DNA of 64,000 nt from Apostichopus japonicus. Lineage: Eukaryota > Echinodermata > Holothuroidea > Aspidochirotida > Stichopodidae. Below the pieces are notes generated by a model that was not told the origin of the DNA, did no database searches, and saw only the letters and a program-made list of their open reading frames with translations. Below, one piece after another: positions 46,214-61,073 of the stretch; position 1 is the stretch's first letter; each line of letters begins with the position of its first letter. Made by a program: the position numbers and the translations under genes. The DNA lies in the NCBI RefSeq assembly GCF_037975245.1, contig NC_092568.1, forward strand, positions 9,123,001 through 9,187,000, written 5' to 3'.

Positions 46214-47341
46214 CATACATTGCACGGCATACTGAGCGTATATAAGGAATACTTTACCATGTGATGATGTGACGGTTCATTATAATTTCTTGTCAGGTAT
46301 CCCTGTCATACTCGAGGGTTCGATACTTGTGACGCCAAAGTAGACTTTTCTGACCAGTGTCTGTCAATCTGTGTATTTGTATAGATTCATAACCAGGCAC
46401 CGGAAACATGACCGTTCATAAACTGTTAAATGCTTAAGTAGGCTTAAACTTTTTTAAGAAAAAAAAATCAACAGCCTGCATAAAGCGATGTCATAAGTGA
46501 GTTGTTTTGTTACACCGCAAGGTTAGTTCAAGTCTATTTAAAGTCCGCGGTCTTTTCGCCCAAAGGTCTAACTTTTATGTCTTGCTCGTCGTATCATCAG
46601 TGTTGATCACCGTACTTCGCCGAGGTAAGATCTTGCCATAACCAAACTTTACGTCAGTACAATTCTTGACAAAGTTACTATAATATCGATTAAAGTTTTT
46701 ATATTTCCTCTTTCTTTCTTCAGTTTGGCTTGCGGTGACAAGCGTGTACTTCCTGCAGTGGTCATGGCTTTTTTTCAAATTATTTTTAAAGATGAGCCGG
46801 CACAATGCAATGCTTATTTACATCATATAGTACCTAACACAAGTTCTTTGGGATATAATCATTTAAGTTTAGATTATAAATATACGTATATCCTTAACTT
46901 ATCTTCATATGGTTTAATTTGTCTCCCTGGGACATAATTTTGTTAATCATTTTGAACTCTCCTGTTTCTGTTCAAATCCATATTTCGAGTTATGGATTGT
47001 TATATATAAGATGAATACACGCCAATAAGTATTGCTACATATCAACATCAGTTTGATTAATTTCAGTTTATGTTACCAATTTTACAGAACATTGATAAAT
47101 ACGTGTGAATAACATTTTATAAAAAAGGTCTGGAATTTAAATATACAAATATAAAACACTTTGCTTTCCCATTACACAAAAAGAAGAACTTTATCTTTGC
47201 ATCCGACATAATATACCACACCACATTGGTATAGGACAATACACGCTTAATTCTAGAATGATCTGTAACTAACAAACGACTTTTGAAAAGAATAAATAGT
47301 TATAATACAATCGCAGAATGGCGGCGTGTTGAAACTACCTG
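46214..47341. other. Non-coding, no gene seen
   Basis: No supported feature was found here. Confidence 0.55.
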
Positions 47342-47390
47342 AAACCCCTGGTTTACAAGACCAGTGCTATAACCACTGAGTAATTGCGGC
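47342..47390 (-). pseudogene. tRNA-Thr fragment
   Basis: The - strand contains the D-arm-like CTCAGTGGTTATAGCACTGG followed by TCTTGTAAACCAGGGG, matching the middle of the tRNA-Thr at 40521-40592. The T-arm and acceptor are lost. It is a dead tRNA copy or a remnant of a tRNA-derived repeat. Confidence 0.65.
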
Positions 47391-47583
47391 TGCGCCTGAA
47401 ATGCGGTCAATATTATATCAATTTCAATCTCTCAAAATAATGTGTCGTAAATTTTTCTAACAGTAGTTACTTTGCACAGTTATATGTGACAGAAAGTGTT
47501 TAAAAAGCATGTATCAACTTTTGGATAAGAGTGACTAAATATAATGTAATGCAGACAAGACGAAAATCAGAGCTTAAATGGCT

Positions 47584-47912
47584 ATATATGGTATAGCATA
47601 TGATATAGCACATTATATAGCATATGATAGCAATATGATACAGCATATGGTATAGCATATGATATAGCATGTGATAGCATATGATACAGCATAAGGTATA
47701 GCATATGATATATCATATGATATAGCATATGATATAGTATATGGTATAGCATATGATTTAGCATATGATACAGCATATAGTATATCATATGATATAGCAT
47801 ATGATAGCATATGATACAGCATATGATATAGTATATGGTATAGCATATGATTTAGCATATGATACAGCATATAGTATATCATATGATATAGCATATGATA
47901 TAGCATATTAAA
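47584..47912. repeat. CATATGATATAG-type tandem array
   Basis: Degenerate 12-14-bp units built around the palindrome CATATG with GATATAG/GATACAG spacers. Higher-order duplication is visible: a block containing GGTATAGCATATGATTTAGC occurs twice. Methionine/tyrosine-rich frames on the - strand are repeat artefacts. Confidence 0.9.
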
Positions 47913-47977
47913 ATACATATAAAATAAGACACGAAAAGCATGTACTAATATACGTTAAATATTATGTGATCTTGAGA

Positions 47978-48018
47978 CTAGTGCTATGGTCGAGCGGATT
48001 AAGCGAGGTATTAGAAGA
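47978..48018 (+). other. tRNA-Ser/Leu-like A-box remnant
   Basis: GTGCTATGGTCGAGCGGATT followed by AAGCGAGG resembles the 5' half of a type II tRNA (TGGCCGAGTGGTTAAGGCG-like). It immediately precedes the 50-bp array. No 3' half was found in place, so it may be a SINE head. Confidence 0.35.
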
Positions 48019-48020
48019 AA

Positions 48021-49055
48021 AAACGTGTCACAGGACCATTCTTTCGAGACTATGGATCATAGGTCTGCAAACGTGTCACAGGACCATATTTTTCAGACTA
48101 TATGGATCATAGGTCTGCAATCGTGTCACATGACCATTCTTTTGAGACTATATGAATCATAGGTCTGCAAACATGTCACAGGACCATTCTTTTGAGACTA
48201 TAGATCATAGGTCTGCAAACGTGTTACATAACCATAGTTTTGAAACTATATGGATCATAGGTCTGCAAACGTGTCACATGACCATATTTTTGAGACTATA
48301 TGGATCATAGGTCTGCAATCGTGTTACATGACCATTCTTTTGAGACTTTATGGATCATAGGTCTGCAAACGTGACACATGACCATATTTTTGAGACTATA
48401 TGGATCATAGGTCTGCAAACGTGTCACAGGACCATTCTTTTGAGACTATGGATCATAGGTCTGCAAACGTGTCACATGACCATATTTTTGAGACTATATG
48501 GATCATAGGTCTGCAAACGTGTCACAGAACCATTCTTTTGAGACTATGGATCATAGGTCTGCAAACGTGTCACATGACCATATTTTGAGACTATATGGAT
48601 CATAGGTCTGCAAACGTGTTACAGGACCATTATTTTGAGACTTTATGGATCAAAGGTCTGCAAACGTGTCACAAGACCATTCTTTTGAGACTATAGATCA
48701 TAGGTCTGCAAACGTGTCACAGGACCATTCTTTTGAGACTATGGATCATAGGTCTGCAGACGTGTTACAGGACCATTCTTTCGAGACTATGGATCATAGG
48801 TCTGCAAACGTGTTACAGGACCATTCTTTCGAGACTATGGATCATAGGTCTGCAAACGTGTCACATGACCATATTTTTGAGACTATATGAATCATAGTTC
48901 TGCAAACGTGTCACAGGACCATTCTTTTGAGACTATGGATCATAGGTCTGCAAACGTGTCACATGACCATATTTTTGAGACTATATGGATCATAGGTCTG
49001 CAAACGTGTCACAGGACCATTCTTTTGAGACTATAGATCATAGGTCTGCAAACGT
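48021..49055 (+). repeat. 50-bp tandem array, about 21 copies
   Basis: The unit is about 48-50 bp, containing GTGTCACAGGACCATTCTTT, GAGACTAT and GGATCATAGGTCTGCAAAC. Two main subtypes alternate: ACAGGACCATTCTTTTGAG (shorter, ACTATGG) and ACATGACCATATTTTTGAG (longer, ACTATATGG). This implies a two-unit higher-order repeat of about 98 bp. The units are contiguous, without spacers. Confidence 0.93.
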
Positions 49056-49605
49056 TTAGACCCACGACCTGCAGGAGAATCTTCCATGCAGACTTAATCA
49101 CCCCTCAGAATCAATATTTAGAGTCGCTTGAGTATAATAACGATACAGACTTAGCCTGTTTTCTAATCCTGGTAGAAACATGACTGACACAGACCAGACT
49201 ATACCTTGGTCTGTATGACTGAGCCTTGGAGAAAACCCCTGTCTCGAGATTAAACTCGTAATGGGGCAAACACCCCGTTCGTTCGTTTCGAAGCAGGAGC
49301 TTGACTGGCCGATTCTACTAATGTTTACGCAATATAAAAATAGGTTTTAGTAGCATACAATCAACTTTCAACTGTTTCGCCGGAAATGCAGTGCGCTGTC
49401 TTTCAGCAAATTGTAATACATTATGAATCTACTTAACGTCACTGCAGGTAGGTCCACTACCAAGTCACTTAATATGGTACAAAAAAACAAAATATTATTT
49501 TATGTTGTAGAAAAGTTACTTAATTGTTACAGAAAGAAATCTTCAACTTGCCCCAGGCTTAAAAGAGGATTTTTTTAAAAATATATATTTGGCACCTCTA
49601 GACGC
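49056..49605. other. Non-coding, no gene seen
   Basis: No supported feature was found in this stretch. Confidence 0.55.
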
Positions 49606-49746
49606 CAGAGGCGTAGCTAGACTCTTTTTTTGTGTGGAAATCTCAAAGGTATTATTGGTAGAGGCAGACAAATATTTGGAGGAGTCTAGGCTCACGCATA
49701 CCCCGCCCCCACCCTAACCCCTCCCACACCAGTAGCTATGCCACTG
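49606..49746. mobile_element. Short hAT-like MITE
   Basis: This 141-bp segment begins CAGAGGCGTAGCTAGAC and ends TAGCTATGCCACTG. The flanks CTAGACGC and CTAGACTA agree at 6 of 8 positions, fitting an aged 8-bp duplication. Confidence 0.65.
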
Positions 49747-52729
<2,983 letters not shown>

Positions 52730-53090
52730 TCCGTAGGTAGAAAAATAGGAGAATGACAACTCATTGGGCCACGTATTCAGTGGACATGGGCTGCACACAT
52801 GCCGGTCGCAGAGAGTGTCTAGCCCTCTGGCCAAAGGCAAGGATTCACGCACGCCACCTAGGACGCTTCTGGTCGACCTCTGACCAACCGACCCTCCTCG
52901 CATCCTCCCGGGTTCGTTTACGACAACAAGGGAGACATGGCACGGGATCCTAGGCCACAAAAAGCACCATACCTACAGCCGGAAAAATTATGCCTCCAGC
53001 CTGTCTCGAACCCTAGCCACGGTTTACTCGGTTAGCAGTGCAAGGTCTTTCGCTTACACCGTCGCGCTAACCAACACATCAGCTGGAATA
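52730..53090 (-). mobile_element. tRNA-derived SINE
   Basis: On the - strand, TGGTTAGCGCGACGGTG (A-box) is followed by TAGGGTTCGAGACAGGC (B-box). A GC-richer body of about 250 bp follows, ending in an AT-rich CTATTTTTCTACC tail. The body differs from the other SINE family at 39.2 and 42.0 kb. The higher GC than its surroundings fits a retroposed element. Confidence 0.7.
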
Positions 53091-53164
53091 GTAACCTCAA
53101 AATTGGTATATAAAGATTCGACCAGAGAAAAAGGCAGTAAATGAAAAATAATTTAATCCATAAA

Positions 53165-53240
53165 CTTTAGTGGGAGCCGAACTCGGAACGTACAGCTCCA
53201 TATTTCTTCGTTGAACCGCTGAGCTATTTGACTCTTCGAT
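53165..53240 (-). mobile_element. tRNA-like SINE head fragment
   Basis: The - strand has GAGTCAAATAGCTCAGCGGT (A-box style) and CCGAGTTCGGCTCCCAC (B-box style) at tRNA-like spacing. No body could be delimited. Confidence 0.4.
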
Positions 53241-55255
53241 GATTGTTGGGTTTACTTTTACTATAGATCGATTAACCTGTTAATATCTTTATGTAAGATG
53301 AGTGATCACATCAAAGCCTTCTTTATCTGACATAGACCTGCTTAACAGGAAGGAATTCCTTATAAGACTTGTGAATAACAGACATAGTTAAACCTATCGA
53401 GCCTACGTTCTGATTCCTGTCAATATTAATGGGATTAAGGCTTAAGTTCATCCTAACAATGATTGGGCGTACCCTATAGTCAAAGATCACATCTGCAATG
53501 AAATGCTTCTTTTCAGCAAGCTAACAACTAAACAATGACTCCTTCATAAACAAGCTTTATGCATTGGCGTAACCAGGTCGGTGCAAACTCCCGGGCCCCA
53601 GGGGTGAGGCGGTTAGTAAGGACCGAAAGTATGACCTCCAATCGGTGGAAGGCAAGGTTCAAACGCATATTTTCTTGACAAAATCACTCATCGCAGCTAG
53701 CGCACCATAAGTCGGACAATTGGCCGAAGCTGTTGGGACGCCGTCTTTATAAAAAAACTACAACCAAAATAATTCTTCATTAATTTCACAGGCCAAAATG
53801 GTCAGTGTGTTATGAGCATCGAGAGGCAGCCTGAAGGTTTTTGTCTGCCGTAAAAATGTGTCAAAATGCTCCCATTCGCTCATATTTTGGAAATGAAAAT
53901 CGAGACGGTTATAATGTCACCGCCGAGCATTAACAATGTCATTTGCGGTTAATAGACGCAGTGCTTGAAATTCACGAAAAACAAAATGCTTCTTCTTTCT
54001 CAAATTTTATATCATTGTTCCCTAAGTTGAGTAAAGTACATATGAATTTTGAAACTTCTGTGCCACTTTTGTATATTTTTGTCATTGTTGTATAACATTT
54101 AGGCTATAACTGTATACAATGCAAAAACTAAGTAATCAACCTCCGCTGGGATTGTTACCATTTTCCTTTGAAAAGCATTTGCTTTTATGTCATAAGTGTT
54201 TTATCTTCGGGGCATTCGTTAATTTGAAGAAGCGAATTTTAACGTTGTTAAAAAGGGGATGTCGAGGACAGCAAAACAGCGAGACGTAGAATATATATAT
54301 AACTTGAAACGTTTTCATCATAACCTATATAGGGATTTACTTTACTTTGTATATTGTCCTTGTTAGAAAGTTACTTGTTACGTTCTCATTATATCCTCTA
54401 TAGGGATTGAATTTAGTTGGTATATTGTCCTTTGGTTTGTTATTCCTTTCATTCTCCATTTAGCACAGCGTGCTTTTTTCTGTTCGTTTATTTGTCTGTA
54501 ATTCTGTTTGATTTTGTTAAGCACTTTCAGTTTTTTTTCTTCAATACCGACGGAATGCGTTTGAGCAAAATAAAATGCTTAACTTGAGACATCAGATAAA
54601 ATCTTGTTAAAACATAATAAAATGATGTTAACGCTCCAAGCCACACATTATAAGTAAATACAGCTGTTGATGCCTGTGAGATTAGCACTGTTGCTGCTCT
54701 TGATACCTTATCTTTTTTCCTCCATATTTAGGGGTAATGTTTGACGATCTAGGGCGTTTTGGGAATGAATTCGGAGGAAACAGTGTCTTCTTCTTTTCGA
54801 GTCAATGTTACACTGCAACGATAATTAGCGTGTATATTGCTTCTGATCATCTGGCGCAGCGGTGCCAGGGAGCTATGGCCAGAATTCGCGTTCCCCCTTA
54901 CCCTAAATTTGTGAGAAAAAAAAAACATCAGAAGTGCATATTTTCATAAGTTAGAAGTGCCCCTTTGTAATAAGAAGGACCCACTTTTGTTAAATTAATT
55001 TTTTGTTGAAAATTAAAACAAATGTAATTAAAAAGTGGCATATTATTGACAAACTTAAGTAGAAAAAATTGAATTATGAAGTTCCCATTTTGCTGACAAT
55101 TCATTCGAAGACTTGGAAATTTTTGGTACAACATAGACATGCATGAATTCATTTTGTCGAATAGACTTGGAAGTAAACAAAAGGGGTTTTACCTTTCAAA
55201 TCAAGTTCACAACCGTTCCACTGCTCCTTCGGTATTGGTGCCACAGACGGAAGCA
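53241..55255. other. Non-coding, no gene seen
   Basis: No supported gene. Terminus-like motifs (ATTGGCGTAACCAGG near 53575, CAGCGGTGCCAGGG near 54858) may be single ends of decayed short transposons, but partner ends were not found. Confidence 0.5.
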
Positions 55256-55407
55256 GGTCACTTCGCCCAACAACCATTTCGCCCAACTGCCATTTCGCCC
55301 AACCTTACCATTTCGCCCAACCTTACCATTTCGCCCAACCAGCCTGGTCATTTCGCCCAACCAGCCTGGTCATTTTTCCCAACCAGCCTGGTCATTTCGC
55401 TCAACCT
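55256..55407 (+). repeat. Left minisatellite terminus (CATTTCGCCCAACC)
   Basis: Six to seven units of CATTTCGCCCAAC with fillers (TTAC, AGCCTGGT); the inner units settle to a 22-bp period. Inverted relative to 56626-56790. Confidence 0.88.
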
Positions 55408-55611
55408 TGATTAAATATGATACTTCAAAAGGAAACGTTCGGGAATTGTTAACGTTACAGGATACGAACCGAATATTAAGGAAACTTGAGGATGGATCAG
55501 TGTGTTAGGGGTTAGGTTTGACAGTAAACGTTCGAATGTTAATGAATATTAAGGAAACTTGAAGTCCTTTACTTTGTATAACTTTAGTAAGGAAACGATC
55601 GGGAATTGTCA

Positions 55612-56625
55612 AATCAAATTGAACTAGTGAAATAGAAACAGTGATATTATTCCACACCGATTCCCCTTTGTTTGTATGATAATATAACTTCCATTGTATG
55701 CGTAACCGCCTAAAGTAGTGTAATACTACAACCCAAAATAAATCAAATTGAACTAGTAAAATAGAAACAGTGATATTATTCCACACCGATTCCCTTTGTT
55801 TGTATAATAATATAACTTCCATTGTATGCGTAACCGCCTAAAGTATAGTGTAATACTACAACCCAAAATAAATCAAATTGAACTAGTAAAATAGAAACGG
55901 TGATATTATTCCACACCGATTCCCTTTGTTTGTATGATAATATAACTTCCATTGTATGCAGTGGCGTAGGAAGGTACATTTGAGTGGGGGGCTGAAGACT
56001 GATGGCCGGCCTGGGGGACACCCCTCCCCTTTGGAAATTTTTTGCATTTCCAGGTGGCCTCAGATGCAATTTGGTGCAATATAGCACACTTCAACACCCA
56101 CTCCATTTTGTAAATAATTTTGCATTTTCACCTGGCCTTAGATGCAATTTGGTGCTCCAAATGAGATTTTTTTCTCATTTGGAAATGAAAAAGGGGTTTT
56201 CTGACTTGCGAAGCGGGGGGGGGGGGGGGGGGGCGGAATGATACTTCCGCCCCCATATTTTTCACTGGGGGGCTGGCGCCCCCCAGCCCCCCGGTTCCTA
56301 CGCCCTTGATTGTATGCGTAACCGCCTAAAGTAGTGTAATACTACAACCCAAAATAAATCAAATTGAACCAGTAAAATAGAAACGGTGATATTATTCCAC
56401 ACCGATTCCCTTTGTTTGTATAATAATATAACTTCCATTGTATGCGTAACCGCCTAAAGTAGTGTATTCCTCCCATTATACCCGAAATAACTGCTGACTC
56501 CGATCGATATCGAGCGGACCTCACTTTATGTACCTACCACGAAGCAACATAACCCAAAATAAATCAAATTGAACTAGTGAAATAGAAAAAGTAATATTAT
56601 TCTGACTGAATATTAGTAAAAAAAA
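55612..56625 (+). repeat. ~130-bp tandem repeat, 4-5 units
   Basis: Units start AATCAAATTGAACTAGT at 55612, 55741, 55871, 56357 and 56562 (last partial). They contain ATTATTCCACACCGATTCCC and CCATTGTATGCGTAACCGCC. The third unit is split by the 350-bp MITE at 55959-56308. The fourth carries an unrelated stretch near 56465-56550. Confidence 0.9.
55959..56308 (-). mobile_element. hAT-like MITE, family 1 copy C (nested)
   Basis: A 350-bp inverted copy of the 9237 and 32585 elements, starting CAGTGGCGTAGGAAGG and ending TTCCTACGCCCTTG. It is flanked by perfect ATTGTATG duplications at 55951-55958 and 56309-56316. Neighbouring units of the host repeat read CCATTGTATGCGTAACC uninterrupted, giving a natural empty site. 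It carries a long G run near 56214-56233. Confidence 0.95.
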
Positions 56626-56790
56626 GGTTGGGCGAAATGACCATGCTGGTTGGGCGAAATGACCAGGCTGGTTGGGCGAAATGACCATGCTGGTTGGGCG
56701 AAATGACCAGGCTGGTTGGGCGAAATGACCAGGCTGGTTGGGCGAAATAACCAGGCTGGTTGGGCGATATGGTTGTTCGGCGAAGTGACC
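56626..56790 (-). repeat. Right minisatellite terminus
   Basis: Seven units of GGTTGGGCGAAATGACCATG-type sequence with a 22-bp period, alternating ACCATGCTGG and ACCAGGCTGG in the first units. It is the inverted counterpart of 55256-55407. Confidence 0.9.
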
Positions 56791-58340
56791 AGAAAGCCCA
56801 CAGACTGACCCCCTTTACCGCCGCCTCTGATGTAAACCTTTTTTTTTAACCTTACAAAACATTCCTCTACGTCAGAGATGATGGTATTATACAAGCTGGC
56901 CAGTGAAAGTTTCGTCAAGATTTGTATATGGCTATGAACCAAAAACATCAGACAAATATTATATCATATCCATTTTTGTTTTGTTTTTCATTTTATTTCC
57001 AATACATAACTCGATCGACTCCCGGCGTAGTGTGTGTGGGTGAGAGACGTTGATATCAAGATATATATCTCTATATTTAGTTACTAACTTTCGCCTCCAG
57101 ATGATAATATTCTCTTGATAAAATCAACCTCCCCCCCCTCTCCACCCCCTCGTCCTTCCATCTCAAGCCAGAAAGTCACAGGGAAACTTTCTTGAACGGT
57201 CTTTATTTGAAATCTTTCAAACGAACGTAAACGAAAGACAAAAGTAAAGAAAAACACGAGACTATTTGAATGTATTAAATATATTATTAATTTTGTCAAT
57301 GCATTGAAGAACTTCTTCATGTAAAAACCAACTAATTGAACTTATTCAACAGGAATAAACACATAATCAGCTGGTAATTAAAAATTGCACCACCCGAAGT
57401 GAAATAATACAAGAGATAACCAATGGAGACACTCCTGAAATGTTCTCTCTGTACATTATAATGCATTGACCGGTTAGATAGAAGACAAAGAAAAGAATGA
57501 TTTTATTTCACATTTTCTTGGTAGATATTTATATTAACATATAAGCATCTTTTTACTTCGAATATTTTCTGACATACTTACTACTCATTAAACCATCTCA
57601 AGATCAGATAACTTGACACTTCTATTGCCCTCACCCCCCTCCCCTCCCCACCACTCCATTCCCAAAATAAAGAACTTCTTGCAAACTCTTGTCACCATAA
57701 ACTCTATCTTCCCTCCTCCCTCTCCTTCCTACCCCTTCCCTCCTCCCCCTCTTTCCCACCCCTCCCCTTCCCTCCAACCTATCCTTCCTACCCCTAACCT
57801 GCTCTCTCTCCTTCCTACCCCCCACCCACCCTTCTCACAACAGATAAATTGACTATGCATGCAAAAAATAAAACTTGAGTGAATTGCCAGCAAATTATTT
57901 ATGTATTTTTGACTATTTTGAATTCAGCACCTTTCCCTACCAGAACAAATGTTAAAGCAGTGTTTTTGACTATATGGCTATGTGATGTATTAATGATTTT
58001 TCATCCCCAATAAAGATCAATAGAGATCCGATGGCTGGATACGCAGATGTCCATGTACAGTCTTAATCTGTCAGTTTAGACCAGATGAATTTAAAGCGAA
58101 GAATGAAAAGGCAAATAAAATAGGTACTGTTGTAAAGAGTGGTACTTTGATAATGACATTATATGAAATAAATATGAGAATACAAAGATTGTTAATCATA
58201 TCTAATATTGGTTAAAAAAACCCTCAAAACTCATTGACAATCAATGTCCCACATTCTTACTTTACTTTACCATATTTTAATTAAATTTTGTAAAGAAATA
58301 TTTATAATATCTCACAATTTGTTGCTGCAGAGGAATACCA
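56791..58340. other. Non-coding, with polypyrimidine tract
   Basis: No gene is recognised. 57628-57840 on the + strand is almost purely C/T (CCCTCC/CTTCC motifs), a potential triplex-forming tract. The remainder is AT-rich. Confidence 0.6.
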
Positions 58341-59510
58341 TCAAAGAGAAAGTTTACACATTACCAAGGTTACCACATCACTCTTGTCAAATCAAAGAGA
58401 AAGTTTACACATTACCAAGGTAACCACATCACTCTTGTCAAATCAGAGAGAAAGTTTACACATTACCATGGTTACCACATCACTCTTATCAAATCAAAGA
58501 GAAAGTTTACACATTACCAAGGTAACCACATCACTCTAGTTAAATCAGAGAGAAAGTTTACACATTACCATGGTTACCACATCACTCTTGTCAAATCAAA
58601 GAGAAAGTTTACACATTACCAAGGTAACCACATCATTCTTGTCACTTCAAAGAGAAAGTTTACACATTACCAAGGTTACCACATCACTCTTGTCAAATCA
58701 GAGAGAAAGTTTACACATTACCATGGTTACCACATCATTCTTGTCAAATCAAAGAGAAAGTTTACACATTACCAAGGTAACCACATCACTCTTGTCAAAT
58801 CAGAGAGAAAGTTTACACATTACCAAGGTAACCACATCACTCTTGTCAAATCAGAGAGAGAGTTTACACATTACCATGGTTACCACATCACTCTTGTCAA
58901 AAAAAAGAGAAAGTTTACACATTACCAAGGTAACCACATCACTCTTGTCAAATCAGAGAGAGAGTTTACACATTACCATGGTTACCACATCACTCTTGTC
59001 AAATCAAAGAGAAAGTTTACACATTACCAAGGTAACCACATCACTCTTGTCAAATCAAAGAGAAAGTTTACACATTACCAAGGTAACCACATCATTCTTG
59101 TCAAATCAAAGAGAAAGTTTACACATTACCAAGGTAACCACATCATTCTTGTCAAATCAAAGAGAAAGTTTACACATTACCAAGGTAACCACATCACTCT
59201 TGTCAAATCAAAGAGAATGTTTACACATTACCAAGGTAACCACATCACTCTTGTCAAATCAGAGAGTTTACACATTACCATGGTTACCACATCATTCTTG
59301 TCAAATCAAAGAGAAAGTTTACACATTACCAAGGTAACCACATCACTCTTGTCAAATCAAAGAGAAAGTTTACACATTACCAATGTTACCACATCATTCT
59401 CGTCAAATCAAAGAGAAAGTTTACACATTACCAAGGTAACCACATCACTCTCGTCAAATCAAAGAGAAAGTTTACACATTACCAAGGTAACCACATCATT
59501 CTTGTCAAAT
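58341..59510 (+). repeat. 51-bp tandem array, about 23 copies
   Basis: The unit contains AAAGAGAAAGTTTACACATT, ACCAAGGTAACCACATCA and CTCTTGTCAAATC. Sub-variants AAGGTAACC and ATGGTTACC alternate in part of the array. A 51-bp period keeps a frame open for 255 residues (ESLHITKVTTSLLSNQR). A partial unit near 59262 shifts that frame, and no start or splice context supports a protein. Confidence 0.93.
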
Positions 59511-59841
59511 TCAAACTCAACTGGCAGCTTCATGCAAAACAGATACTAAATTAGTTTCCTATGGGTTACAACACTACTGTACTTCACTTAACATGCCATT
59601 GGAAATCTGAATCAATTGTAATGTTGATGTCGATGCAATTTTGATCAGAAAACTATAATCCTGTGATTCAATCATACATGACAGGTTGAAGAGTATGATC
59701 ACAAATTATTTCTTCCCGTCAGATATTTATTCACAACCTTATTATACTCAGCATGATCGAACCTTTGTCAAATGACTGGTAATATAGAGGACTTTGCTCT
59801 TATAGTCAACAAATCATTTATATCATACATAACACATAAAA

Positions 59842-60005
59842 TGATTAGTTGATTAATCAATCCATGGATCAATCAATTGACCAATCAATGGATCAATTAT
59901 TCCATGTATCTTCAATGGATCAATCTATGGATCAATTAATTAATCAATAGATCAATTAATGCATTTATCTATCAATGCATCAATCAATCAATGGATTAAT
60001 CAATA
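59842..60005. repeat. Degenerate AATCAATGGATC repeats
   Basis: Many overlapping ATCAAT and CCATGG/GGATCAAT motifs without a strict period, probably an old minisatellite. Confidence 0.7.
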
Positions 60006-60367
60006 CTGTTGAATAATCTTCTCAAACTCATTTTGCACCAGTGTCAGAAAGAATAGACCTGTTTGAGTGGCAGCTCTTTGCTTACAGTGGTAGAAGAACA
60101 AGACCAAATGTGGCGAGGAAATGAGAAAAATTTATGAGAAAAGCACAGAGAAAAGATAAAAGGTTTAGACGTTTTTCACAAGGGAAAAAACTAAACCATA
60201 AAGCATGAAAATTGAGAGATCCAGTTTAGTATTATCAAGTAAACTATGTTTATGTGATTTAAAAAGTTAAAAGAAGAGTGAAAGGGTGAAGCAAAGAAGT
60301 CAGCATTCTTACATGTCAACATTTCTTAAGATAATACAAGTCAAATGTGAGTAAAATAGAGATTCCA

Positions 60368-61073
60368 GCGACACTTGAGGGATACATCAGCGACACTTGA
60401 GGGATACATCAGCGACACTTGAGGGATACATCAGCGACACTTGAGGGATACATCAGCGACACTCGAGGGATACATCAGCAACACTTGAGGGATACATCAG
60501 CGACACTCGAGGGATACATCAGCGACACTCGAGGGATATATCAGCGACACTTGAAGGATACACCAGCGACACTCGAGGGATATATCAGCGACACTCGAGG
60601 GATACACCAGCGACACTCGATGGATACATCAGCGACACTCGATGGATACATCAGCGACACTCGGGGGATACATCAGCGACACTCTAGGGATATATCAGCG
60701 ACACTCGAGGGATATATCAGCGACACTCGAGGGATACACCAGCAACACTCGATGGATACATCAGCGACACTCGATGGATATATCAGCGACACTCGAGGGA
60801 TACACCAGCGACACTTGATAGATATATCAGCGACATTTGAGGGATACATCAGGGACACTTGAGGGATACACCAGCGAAACTTGAGGGATACATCAGCAAC
60901 ACTTGATGGATACATCAGCGACACTTGATGGATACACCAGTGACACTTGAGGGATATCTCAGCGACACTTGAGGGATACATCAGCGACACTTGATGGATA
61001 CGTCAGCGACACTTGATGGATATGTCAGCGACACTCGAGGGATATATCAGCGATGCTTTGAGGGATATATCAG
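60368..61073 (+). repeat. 22-bp tandem array, about 32 copies
   Basis: The unit is AGCGACACTTGAGGGATACA plus TC, with common variants ACTCGAGG, ACTCGATGG and ATATATC. Since 22 is not a multiple of three, each frame cycles through the same three repeated peptides, which argues against coding. Confidence 0.93.

Larger units (their letters stand above)
55256..56790. mobile_element. Candidate foldback element with 22-bp minisatellite TIRs
   Basis: The left end GGTCACTTCGCCCAACAACC (55256) matches the complement of the right end (GGTTGTTCGGCGAAGTGACC, ending 56790) with one mismatch. Both ends then enter arrays of CCAGCCTGGTCATTTCGCCC-type units: left to about 55407, right 56626-56780 in inverted orientation. 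The interior is mostly a tandem repeat of about 130 bp carrying a nested MITE. No transposase frame and no secure target duplication were found. Confidence 0.65.

Noticed and set aside
48021-49055. CRISPR-like array
   Set aside because: Contiguous direct repeats without unique spacers, in a eukaryotic context with no cas genes; this is a minisatellite.
58570-59337. 255-residue repeat protein ESLHITKVTTSLLSNQR
   Set aside because: It arises from a 51-bp tandem unit. The frame breaks at a partial unit, and there is no start, splice or flanking coding sequence.
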